This document shows positions 1-5,327 of a DNA stretch of 7,698 bases, piece after piece. Position 1 is the first letter of the stretch. Each line of letters opens with the position of its first letter. The notes beneath the pieces are model-generated. The model searched no databases. It was not told the origin of the DNA and was given only the letters and a program-made list of their open reading frames with translations. A program made the translations under genes and the position numbers. Source of the stretch: CAYMJK01 sp043101635 (GTDB lineage Bacteria; Planctomycetota; Phycisphaerae; Phycisphaerales; UBA1924); contig JBICIE010000020.1 of assembly GCA_043101635.1 (NCBI GenBank), positions 1-7,698 of the forward strand, given 5' to 3'.

Positions 1-2
1 GC

Positions 3-1271
3 GCCGGCGCCGCCGCATCCGGGCCCGCGCCGGCGCCCGGCCCGAGCGCGCGCGACGATTGGTGGGACGCTGCCTTCACCCGAGACTCAGGCTGGAACGG
101 CGGGGATATCGCCCACTCGATCGACCTCGGCGACGGGCGGACGCTGTGGCTGTTCGGCGATTCGATCGTCGGGCCGGTGCGCGAAGGGGCGCGAATCGGC
201 GGCGAATCGCGATTCGTCCGCGGCGCGATCGCGTGGCACGACACGCCGGAGGATGGCGCTGTTCCCGGCGAGATGACATTCGCAATCGGCGAGCCGTTCG
301 CTGGTGTCGGGCAGGCGGCGTGGATCAACCCGGCGCCGGATCTGTGGCCGGAGGAGACCTGGTACTGGCTGATGGGCGATGGCGCCCGCATCCGCGGGCG
401 CGATGGCGCCGACCGCTTCGTGCTGTTCGCGACGGCCATAGGACCTTCAGGGGCGCCCGAGGGCATGTGGAACTTCCGCCAGATCGGCGGGGTGATCTTC
501 GAGGTCGAGAACCCGGCGGCGCCGCCGAGTGCGTGGCGGGCACCGCAACGGCGCAACCCGCTCGTGACGGAGGCGGGCCGGCACGGGGAGGACTTCCGGA
601 CGGTGACGAGTTGGGGGCTTGCCATCGTGGCGTGGAGCGGGGATGAGGACACCGATATCGCAGGGCCGACATCGGCGGCACGGCGGACGCCTCCGAGAGC
701 CGATCCACCCGGCGAGACCGCGCGCATGTTGTACATCTACGGCCTGCGCACGAAGGCGCCGGGCGACCACGGGCTTCTCGTCGCCCGGTGCGCCGAGAGC
801 GACCTTGCCTCCCCCGCGGCGTGGCGCTTCTTCGACGGCGGCGGCTGGTCGCCGGACCCGGCGTCGTCGGCGGCCATCGCCGGCGGCCTGATCGACGAGT
901 TCACGGTGCAGCCGCTGACGATCGGCGGCGAGCGGCGGCTGGTGCTGATCCAGAGTGAGCCGATCTTCGGCCGTCGCATCTTCGCGCGCACGGCGGGGCG
1001 GCCCGAGGGGCCGTGGTCCGAGCGGGCGGCGGTGCACGAGGTTCGCGAGGTCGCCGCGGACGAGCGGCTTTTCACCTACGCGGCCAAGGGGCACGCCCAT
1101 CTGTCGCGCCCGGGCGAACTGCTGGTCAGCTCCATGATCAACTCGCGCGACTTCGGGCAGATCTTCCGGGAGGCGGGGCTGTACCGGCCGCGGTTCGTGC
1201 GGGTGGGGGTGGAGATGTTGCCGGCGGCGCCGGCGCTGGCCGGGGATGACGTCACGCGACGCCGACCCTGA
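3..1271 (+). CDS. Exported five-bladed-propeller-type protein (DUF5005/DUF4185/GH43-like), 5' truncated
   Basis: The frame is open from the window edge to a TGA at 1269-1271, giving 422 visible codons; the true start is outside. The GTG at 177 is internal, because the codons before it encode strongly family-like sequence. An Ala/Pro/Gly-rich stretch (about residues 1-17) resembles the linker after a signal peptide. It is followed by a WW-D-AF segment, GWNGGD (30-35) and DGRTLWLFGDS (about 44-54), the first-blade signature common in secreted propeller proteins of the DUF5005/DUF4185/GH43-like type. Later blade-like segments are WYWLMGDGAR, LYIYGLRT, RRLVLIQSEP and YAAKGHAHLS (359-368) followed by a GELLVSSMINS-type strand and LYRPRFVRV. 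Related folds are often glycan-active, but I cannot identify catalytic residues, so enzyme activity is unproven. The downstream toxin-antitoxin promoter overlaps its last codons. Confidence 0.72.
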   Translation, partial: AGAAASGPAPAPGPSARDDWWDAAFTRDSGWNGGDIAHSIDLGDGRTLWLFGDSIVGPVREGARIGGESRFVRGAIAWHDTPEDGAVPGEMTFAIGEPFAGVGQAAWINPAPDLWPEETWYWLMGDGARIRGRDGADRFVLFATAIGPSGAPEGMWNFRQIGGVIFEVENPAAPPSAWRAPQRRNPLVTEAGRHGEDFRTVTSWGLAIVAWSGDEDTDIAGPTSAARRTPPRADPPGETARMLYIYGLRTKAPGDHGLLVARCAESDLASPAAWRFFDGGGWSPDPASSAAIAGGLIDEFTVQPLTIGGERRLVLIQSEPIFGRRIFARTAGRPEGPWSERAAVHEVREVAADERLFTYAAKGHAHLSRPGELLVSSMINSRDFGQIFREAGLYRPRFVRVGVEMLPAAPALAGDDVTRRRP

Positions 1272-1276
1272 GGCCA

Positions 1277-1282
1277 TATCAT
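1277..1282 (+). promoter_or_regulatory. Candidate -10 box for the toxin-antitoxin operon (leaderless start)
   Basis: TATCAT matches the bacterial -10 consensus at five of six positions and lies only 5 nt before the ATG at 1288, so transcription would start at or next to the start codon. No convincing -35 hexamer is visible at the expected distance. GCCA (1273-1276) and TGGC (1284-1287) form a short dyad around the box, which could be an operator for the autoregulation usual in such modules. There is also no good Shine-Dalgarno sequence for the ATG, which fits a leaderless start. Confidence 0.35.
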
Positions 1283-1287
1283 CTGGC

Positions 1288-1527
1288 ATGGTGCGGATCA
1301 TCGAAGCAGTGTTCACGGACGGCGTGCTCAAGCCCGTCGATCCCCTTCCCCTGCGCGAGCAGCAGCGCGTCCGGCTGACCGTGGAGGAGATGGCGCCGGA
1401 AGCGGCGACTACAAACGGCGATCGCCAGGCTGCCGTTGCGCAGTTTCTAGATGGAGTGAAGCGGTCACGGTTCAGATCGACCGGTCCCTATCCCACGCGC
1501 GATGAACTCCATGAACGCCATCCATGA
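1288..1527 (+). CDS. DUF104 / AF2212-like antitoxin (VapB-type)
   Basis: This 79-residue protein begins MVRIIEAVFTDGVLKPVDPL and continues with QQRVRLTVEE. That is the short beta-strand N-terminal pattern of the DUF104 (AF2212-like antitoxin) family, which is paired with PIN-domain toxins. The C-terminal part (about 50-79, ending TRDELHERHP) is the type of tail that binds and blocks the toxin active site. In this family the antitoxin normally neutralises the RNase and, with it, represses its own promoter. An in-frame ATG at 1246 would add 14 residues but lies inside the preceding gene; the ATG at 1288 gives the canonical family N-terminus and follows a -10-like box. Its TGA overlaps the toxin ATG by 4 nt (ATGA, 1524-1527), the usual coupling of these pairs. 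Confidence 0.85.
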   Translation: MVRIIEAVFTDGVLKPVDPLPLREQQRVRLTVEEMAPEAATTNGDRQAAVAQFLDGVKRSRFRSTGPYPTRDELHERHP

Positions 1528-1943
1528 ACACTGTTGATACCAATGTTCTGATCTACGCCTACGACACGCGAGACCCTGACCGTCAGGCGCGGGCGGTCGA
1601 GCTTCTGAAGACGCTGTCAGACGGGATTCTGCTCTGGCAGGTCGCCTGTGAGTTCGTCGCGGCTTCGCGCAAGCTCAGCAGCGCCGGACTTACCCAGGCC
1701 GACGCCTGGAGCCACCTCGAAGACATGCAGCAGTTGCTGAGGCTCGTGACACCATCCCAGGCGGTGCTCGAGAGCGCTCGTTCCATCATGGGACAGCATG
1801 ACTTCCATTTCTGGGACGCGATGATCTACGCCGCCTGTCTTGAGGCGGGCGTGGAACGCATCTACTCGGAAGATCTTCCGGGGGCGGATATCAGCGGCCT
1901 GACGGTGATCAACCCATTCGCGCATCCCGACCCGACCGCATGA
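1524..1943 (+). CDS. vapC: PIN-domain ribonuclease toxin (VapC-type)
   Basis: The 139-residue length is typical of VapC toxins. The N-terminus MNTVDTNVLIYAYD is the classic first PIN strand with acidic residue D5. Further acidic residues sit where a Mg2+-dependent PIN active site needs them: E43 (in VACEFVAA), D98 (in FWDAMIYAAC) and D117 (in IYSEDL). All four are intact, so the enzyme looks functional. VapC proteins cleave RNA (often tRNA or rRNA) when freed from the antitoxin; the substrate here cannot be read from sequence. The gene is translationally coupled to the antitoxin upstream and overlaps the next gene by ATGA at 1940-1943, so it is embedded in a longer operon rather than being a free-standing two-gene cassette. 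Confidence 0.9.
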   Translation: MNTVDTNVLIYAYDTRDPDRQARAVELLKTLSDGILLWQVACEFVAASRKLSSAGLTQADAWSHLEDMQQLLRLVTPSQAVLESARSIMGQHDFHFWDAMIYAACLEAGVERIYSEDLPGADISGLTVINPFAHPDPTA

Positions 1944-2413
1944 GCGACCCGCTCCCGGTCGCGTGGCTCGGCCAACCCGGCGCCCGGATCGGTCTTGCCA
2001 TCACCGGCTACCAGTTCGCCGGGCCGGTGCGATCTGGCCAGCGTGACTGGGACGCCAACTGGCTCAACGTCCGCGGCCATGTCGAGTGTGCCGCCGGCGC
2101 ATGGTCGTTCGAGGATCCATGCCTTGTCACGTGGGAACTGGCAGCACTGATCGACTGGGTCGAAGCCCTTCCCGATCCGCCCGGGCCGAGGATCGCCTTC
2201 ACCGAGCCGCTGCTGGCGCTTTCGAACCAGTCCATCGACGACGCCATCGTCCTCGGAGTCCGACTCGGGGCCGAGGCTCTCCCGGCAGACCGCTTCGACG
2301 AGGTGACGCGACTGCAGCTCGGGCTCACCATCGACTTGCAGCCGTCGATGGGGCAGCTTCAACGGGCCGTTCAGGCGCTCCGGGCGTTCTTGCAGCGGTA
2401 CCCCGAACGCTGA
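1940..2413 (+). CDS. WapI-like immunity-type protein (tentative)
   Basis: This is a 157-residue soluble protein with no signal peptide or membrane segment. Visible motifs are GYQF (23-26), DWDANWLNV (36-44), a W-x-F-x-DPCLVTWEL-x2-L-x2-W block (55-73) and AFTEPLLAL (86-94). This order, a GYQF strand, a D-x-NWL strand, a Trp/Pro turn, a helix ending in W and a FTEP-L strand, resembles small proteins annotated as the WapI family, named for the immunity protein that protects Bacillus subtilis from its own WapA tRNase toxin. The assignment is by pattern memory only. The ATG overlaps the PIN-toxin stop (ATGA) and the stop lies 1 nt before the next start, so it is co-transcribed. No WapA-like Rhs/YD-repeat toxin is present in the window, so its target, if any, is unknown. 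Confidence 0.55.
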   Translation: MSDPLPVAWLGQPGARIGLAITGYQFAGPVRSGQRDWDANWLNVRGHVECAAGAWSFEDPCLVTWELAALIDWVEALPDPPGPRIAFTEPLLALSNQSIDDAIVLGVRLGAEALPADRFDEVTRLQLGLTIDLQPSMGQLQRAVQALRAFLQRYPER

Positions 2414-2414
2414 A

Positions 2415-2849
2415 ATGATGCGAGGAGCAGCACATGCCACACTTGACATCCATGCGCCACTCGATCGCGTGTGGGAGTCCATGACCGTGCCCAGCGGGTC
2501 GGATCGCCAGACACTTGAGCCCGACGGCCCGATCCAGATCGGCTCTCTGATCCACGAACTGGGCGAAGATGGCCAGACACTCGCCACTGCCGAGTGTGTC
2601 GCGCTCGACCATCACCGCGCGTTCACCGTCGAATGGGACGACATGTATGAAGCCGTGCCGATGCACTGGCGCCTTACAACATCCTTCAGGGAGCTTGAGA
2701 ACGGGACTCAGGTGCAATGCCTCGGCAGATGCCGTGCGCCCCGGCTGCTCGGCTGGATCATCGTGTGGCTGATGATGAGTTCGTACAAGCGGGTGTGCGA
2801 AACGCGGCTTCGGCAGGCGAAGGCGGAGTTGGAGGGGCAGACCAATTGA
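2415..2849 (+). CDS. SRPBCC / START-like fold protein
   Basis: The 144-residue protein opens with an ATLDIHAPLDRVWESM segment (8-23), the strand-helix start of the SRPBCC (Bet v 1/polyketide cyclase) superfamily. It continues with a Gly-rich turn (IQIGSLIHEL, 40-49), alternating strands (AFTVEWDD, 69-76; MHWRLTTSFREL, 83-94; TQVQCLGRC, 98-106) and a long C-terminal helix (about 111-140) whose first part is hydrophobic. Members of this fold bind hydrophobic ligands in the cavity against that helix; ligand and function cannot be inferred. ATGs at 2415 and 2418 are both possible starts. The ATG at 2434, which follows a GAGGAG, is out of frame and reads only 16 codons. The gene sits 1 nt after the preceding stop and 2 nt before the next likely start. 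Confidence 0.65.
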   Translation: MMRGAAHATLDIHAPLDRVWESMTVPSGSDRQTLEPDGPIQIGSLIHELGEDGQTLATAECVALDHHRAFTVEWDDMYEAVPMHWRLTTSFRELENGTQVQCLGRCRAPRLLGWIIVWLMMSSYKRVCETRLRQAKAELEGQTN

Positions 2850-2851
2850 CT

Positions 2852-3769
2852 ATGCAGGAACCCCGGATCCTCAAGCTCCTCCGCAAACACAAGCTCGAGC
2901 AGCACAGCGATCTCGTCAGGGACGCCGTCGTGCCGGGTGTCCGCATGCAAACGCCCAACCCGCCGCACAAGCCCTGCCAGGTCGGCGCCTCCAAGCTCGG
3001 CGGCGAACCCGACCTGCACTGGTCCGAGCCCTGGCCCAGCCGCGGCGACTACCCGCTCGCGTTCCTCGGCCAGCTTCGCCTGTCCGAAGTCGCAAAGCAC
3101 GCCCCGAAGGGAATCCTGCCGGGCGCCGGATGGATCCGCTTCTGGTATGACGAGCTTGGCGAGGCGAAGCGAATGGCCGCATCGGTCATCCGCAGCGACA
3201 AGTTCGAGCCGAGCCTCGTCTACCTGACCCTCGATCCCGACGAGTCACGCACACTTGATCGCCGCCCATGGCCATCGTTCTCGAAGGACTTCCCTCGCGA
3301 CGGCGAAGACATGTGGGCCCCCTACCGCGAAAGCCCGATCCAGTTCATGCTGTTCGAGACCCTCCGGGCCGACGCCCTCAGGCAACTCATCACAGCCGAG
3401 GAGGCCGTCGATCCTGATGGCGGCTGGGATCGGTGCATGGCGCTGCTGGCGAGCGTGCAGAAGCAGCCATACTTCAGGGACGATCATCAACTCCTCGGCG
3501 ATGTCTACGAACTTCAGTCCGACAGCCGCTTCTCCGCCGCGTGCCTCGCCGCCGGCGAGTCCGAGTTTGCGAAGCGATCGTCGCAGAAGGAGGCAGCGTT
3601 CAAGCGGGAAGCGGCTCGCTATTGCCTCCTCGCCCGCCTTGCCTCCGACGACAAGGGGCCCGGCTTCCAGTGGGGCGACTGCGGCTCGCTCCAGTGGTGG
3701 ATCCGCGACGACCACCTCGCGGCGGGCGATCTGGAGAGGGCGGTTGGGTTGTACGAGCAGGGCGCATGA
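2852..3769 (+). CDS. DUF1963 / YwqG-family protein
   Basis: The 305-residue protein has the family hallmarks in order: SKLGGEPDL (47-55) followed by W-P, PLAFLGQLRLSEVA (68-81), LPGAGWIRFWYD (89-100), HQLLGD (about 212-217) and, near the end, the block around WGD (274-276) continuing to LQWWIRDDHLAAGDLERA. YwqG/DUF1963 proteins are globular cytoplasmic proteins of unknown biochemical role, often next to polymorphic-toxin or SMI1/KNR4-type immunity genes. The region between about residues 110 and 205 looks more divergent. The frame is open further upstream, but that part overlaps the SRPBCC gene in another frame. ATG 2852 lies 2 nt after the SRPBCC stop; TTG 2846, overlapping that stop, is an alternative with better spacing from GGAGG at 2831-2835. 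It is the last gene of the run. Confidence 0.82.
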   Translation: MQEPRILKLLRKHKLEQHSDLVRDAVVPGVRMQTPNPPHKPCQVGASKLGGEPDLHWSEPWPSRGDYPLAFLGQLRLSEVAKHAPKGILPGAGWIRFWYDELGEAKRMAASVIRSDKFEPSLVYLTLDPDESRTLDRRPWPSFSKDFPRDGEDMWAPYRESPIQFMLFETLRADALRQLITAEEAVDPDGGWDRCMALLASVQKQPYFRDDHQLLGDVYELQSDSRFSAACLAAGESEFAKRSSQKEAAFKREAARYCLLARLASDDKGPGFQWGDCGSLQWWIRDDHLAAGDLERAVGLYEQGA

Positions 3770-3790
3770 TGCGCCTCGGCGTTGTCCGAG
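3761..3790. terminator. Dyad over the DUF1963 stop plus a second small hairpin
   Basis: GGCGCAT at 3761-3767 and ATGCGCC at 3769-3775 form a perfect inverted repeat around one central G, so the TGA stop (3767-3769) lies in the dyad. As RNA it would fold with GGCGC/GCGCC arms and an ATGAT loop. CTCGG (3775-3779) and CCGAG (3786-3790) form a second hairpin directly after it. There is no U-tract, so intrinsic termination is uncertain; translation-termination or mRNA-stability roles are alternatives. Confidence 0.35.
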
Positions 3791-3841
3791 CAGTTCTGTG
3801 ATGTAAGCGGCGGCGGGTGCGAGCGTGGCCGCGGCGATGCA

Positions 3842-3863
3842 GCATCGGGCAGAAGCCCGATGC
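3842..3863. repeat. Perfect 9-bp hairpin, REP-like
   Basis: GCATCGGGC (3842-3850) and GCCCGATGC (3855-3863) are perfect complements around an AGAA loop. It lies in the noncoding gap between the DUF1963 gene and the HTH gene. Its form, a short GC-rich palindrome with an AGAA/TTCT loop, resembles dispersed intergenic palindromes of GC-rich genomes. It could stop the upstream transcript, but the nearest T-run (TTTT, about 3888-3891) is too far for a classic intrinsic terminator. Confidence 0.6.
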
Positions 3864-3894
3864 CACCGGGCCCGTCGTCCGTGTGCGTTTTCTG

Positions 3895-3937
3895 TCGTGG
3901 ACCTGCGCTGTTTGCGCGCCGTTTCGTGGACATGCGC
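3895..3937 (+). repeat. Direct repeat upstream of the HTH gene
   Basis: TCGTGGACCTGCGC at 3895-3908 and TCGTGGACATGCGC at 3924-3937 differ at one of 14 positions and are spaced 29 bp start to start, close to three helical turns. They lie 45-87 bp before the ATG of a DNA-binding protein gene, so they may be binding sites for autoregulation. The second copy contains TGGACA (3927-3932), a five-of-six match to the -35 consensus. Confidence 0.5.
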
Positions 3938-3956
3938 GGGGCGCGGCTGGTATTGG
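3927..3956 (+). promoter_or_regulatory. Weak candidate promoter of the HTH gene
   Basis: TGGACA (3927-3932) is a good -35 match. With an 18-bp spacer it faces TATTGG (3951-3956), a poor -10 with only three of six consensus matches. The ATG follows 25 nt after this box. The -35 sits inside the second copy of the direct repeat, which would let a bound repressor block it. The weak -10 keeps confidence low. Confidence 0.25.
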
Positions 3957-3981
3957 GCCTCGGCTGGGGGCACCATCGGGC

Positions 3982-5217
3982 ATGGACGCGATCGACCTTG
4001 CCTTGCGGGACGCCTGGGAGCGGGTTCGAGCGAAGATCCGGGAGGATCCGGGGGAGCTGGAGCGGCGGACGCGCCGGGCGGCGCTGCAGGTTGTGCGGCG
4101 GCCGGTGCGGCCGTGGTGTCTGAGCATTCGGGCATCGGACACGCGGTTGGAGCAGCACGCCGTCATCGGGGAGGACTGGAAGCCGCGGGCGGGCGTGCAG
4201 CACACGGTCGTGCTGCACAAGCTAGCGCTGCAGTCGCTGTGCGCGCCGGTGTGGATTCCGTGGCCAGGGGTGGACTGGGTGGAGGCGGCGCGACGGCTCG
4301 GCCGGCACGAGGAATCGATCCGGGGATGGATCAAGGAAGGCACGCTGGAAGCGCGGTATTGGCCGGCGAGGGTGATGAGCAAGCGCGGGAAGCCGGTGGC
4401 GGAGGTCTGGGCGCGCGGGCCGCTGGATCCGGGGGCCGCGCGGGGGCGGCGCCCGGACGATGTCTGGGGGAGCATGTGGTGGAATCTGGCGGATCGGCTG
4501 CCGGACTGGTACGAGGGGCGGCTGGATCGCGAGGCGCGGTGGCGTCGGTACCCGGGATGGGAGACGCGGCAGCGCGGGTGGCAGTGGATCTGTCCGGGGC
4601 GGATCGAGGCGCTGCCGGATGGCGTGCGTGCGCCAGAGGGCGAGGGCGCGGAGGTCATCGAGTTTCAGGGAGACCGGTATTTGCGCCGGCGATGCGGGCG
4701 ACGCTGCCGCAGCGTGCTGCTGCCCGTCCCGGTGTGCACGATCGCGGAGATGCTCGGCGAGGAGGAGCCGCTGGCGCTGCAGAGCGCCCGGCACTCATGG
4801 GTGAACTGGGAACTGGCGCGGCCGGCGTGCCATCGGTGCTGGGGCGTGCGGCACGTGAGCCTGATAGATCGGAACGGATGGAACGTGTTCGTGACGCATC
4901 TGTCGGGCGGGCTCTTGCAGGGGCATGAGGTGGAGCGGGATGCGCTGCTGGCGCCGGCGGTGTGCAAGCGGGCGTATCGGCCTTCGCGCCGGGCGCCATC
5001 GGAGCGGCGGGCGCAGGTGCTGAAGGGGCTGCTGCACGGGCTGACGTACAAACAGATCGCGGCGGAGCTTGGGGTGGGGTACTCGACGGTGCATCAGCAT
5101 GTGAAGGCGCTGTACAAGATGCACGGTGTGCACTCGCGCGGGGAGTTGGCTGCGAAGGTTCGGGATGACTGGATCGCGGGGGGAGAGGAGGAGGCTGGGC
5201 TGCAATTGGCTCAGTAG
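3982..5217 (+). CDS. DNA-binding protein: HTH-like segment, Cys-rich core, C-terminal LuxR-type HTH
   Basis: The 411-residue, Arg- and Trp-rich protein is not a classic response regulator; no receiver domain is visible. Residues about 97-127 (VDWVEAARRLGRHEESIRGW and what follows) look like an excisionase/MerR-type HTH. The middle holds C238-GRR-C242, C252 and C283-HR-C286; the CGRRC...CHRC spacing resembles zinc-ribbon-like segments in phage and mobile-element proteins. Residues about 343-393 (LLHGLTYKQIAAELGVGYST and the following helix) are a LuxR/GerE-type HTH with the typical G-x-T-x-K-x-IA-x-x-L pattern. I chose ATG 3982 because the upstream extension of the frame runs through a palindrome and a direct repeat and has no protein-like character. 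The gene stands alone, convergent to nuoE. Role unknown: transcription regulator or element-encoded DNA-binding protein are both possible. Confidence 0.72.
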   Translation: MDAIDLALRDAWERVRAKIREDPGELERRTRRAALQVVRRPVRPWCLSIRASDTRLEQHAVIGEDWKPRAGVQHTVVLHKLALQSLCAPVWIPWPGVDWVEAARRLGRHEESIRGWIKEGTLEARYWPARVMSKRGKPVAEVWARGPLDPGAARGRRPDDVWGSMWWNLADRLPDWYEGRLDREARWRRYPGWETRQRGWQWICPGRIEALPDGVRAPEGEGAEVIEFQGDRYLRRRCGRRCRSVLLPVPVCTIAEMLGEEEPLALQSARHSWVNWELARPACHRCWGVRHVSLIDRNGWNVFVTHLSGGLLQGHEVERDALLAPAVCKRAYRPSRRAPSERRAQVLKGLLHGLTYKQIAAELGVGYSTVHQHVKALYKMHGVHSRGELAAKVRDDWIAGGEEEAGLQLAQ

Positions 5218-5233
5218 GAGACTCAGTAGGAGA
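5210..5233 (+). repeat. Two tandem 12-bp units carrying the HTH gene stop codon
   Basis: CTCAGTAGGAGA occurs at 5210-5221 and again at 5222-5233. The stop TAG (5215-5217) lies in the first copy; since 12 is a multiple of three, the second copy supplies another in-frame TAG. This looks like a recent slippage duplication across the gene end. Confidence 0.85.
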
Positions 5234-5237
5234 CAGG

Positions 5238-5254
5238 GAGCGCTCGCTGCGCTC
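5238..5254. terminator. Hairpin downstream of the HTH gene
   Basis: GAGCGC (5238-5243) and GCGCTC (5249-5254) pair around a TCGCT loop, 21 nt after the HTH-gene stop. The surrounding bases are made of repeated GCTCGC-like words. No T-run follows; it may help end the plus-strand transcript or be part of an intergenic repeat element. Confidence 0.4.
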
Positions 5255-5292
5255 GCGGTTGCTGTACCCCCTCAGTCTTGCTGCGCTCGACA

Positions 5293-5317
5293 GCTCCCCC
5301 ATCGGGGATGGGGGAGC
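5293..5317. terminator. Strong 11-bp hairpin downstream of nuoE
   Basis: GCTCCCCCATC (5293-5303) and GATGGGGGAGC (5307-5317) are perfect complements with a GGG loop, starting 10 nt after the nuoE stop on the minus strand. In this convergent gap it is well placed to terminate the nuoE transcript, and as a symmetric structure could act on both strands. No U-tract is seen. The preceding CTCAGTC...GACAGCTCCCCC arrangement resembles dispersed intergenic repeats seen in other bacteria. Confidence 0.55.
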
Positions 5318-5327
5318 GGCAGGGGTG

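Noticed and set aside
177..1271. GTG at 177 as the true start of the propeller-type gene
   Set aside because: The in-frame codons before it encode the GWNGGD...WLFGDS family signature, so the gene continues upstream of the window.
2434..2484. Small ORF from ATG 2434 preceded by GAGGAG
   Set aside because: Only 16 codons, out of frame with the SRPBCC gene, and no recognisable product.
1288..3769. Integron gene-cassette array
   Set aside because: The gene types fit, but the gaps are 0-2 nt or overlaps, leaving no room for attC sites, and no integrase is seen.
3817..3981. N-terminal extension of the HTH protein
   Set aside because: It would translate a perfect hairpin and the direct repeat; no protein-like conservation is evident.
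3600..4658. 352-codon minus-strand frame
   Set aside because: Low-complexity Arg/Ser/Pro-rich translation, antisense to the HTH gene and the end of the DUF1963 gene.
3825..4928. 367-codon plus-strand frame in another phase
   Set aside because: Gly/Ala-rich shadow of the HTH gene, with no domain signal.
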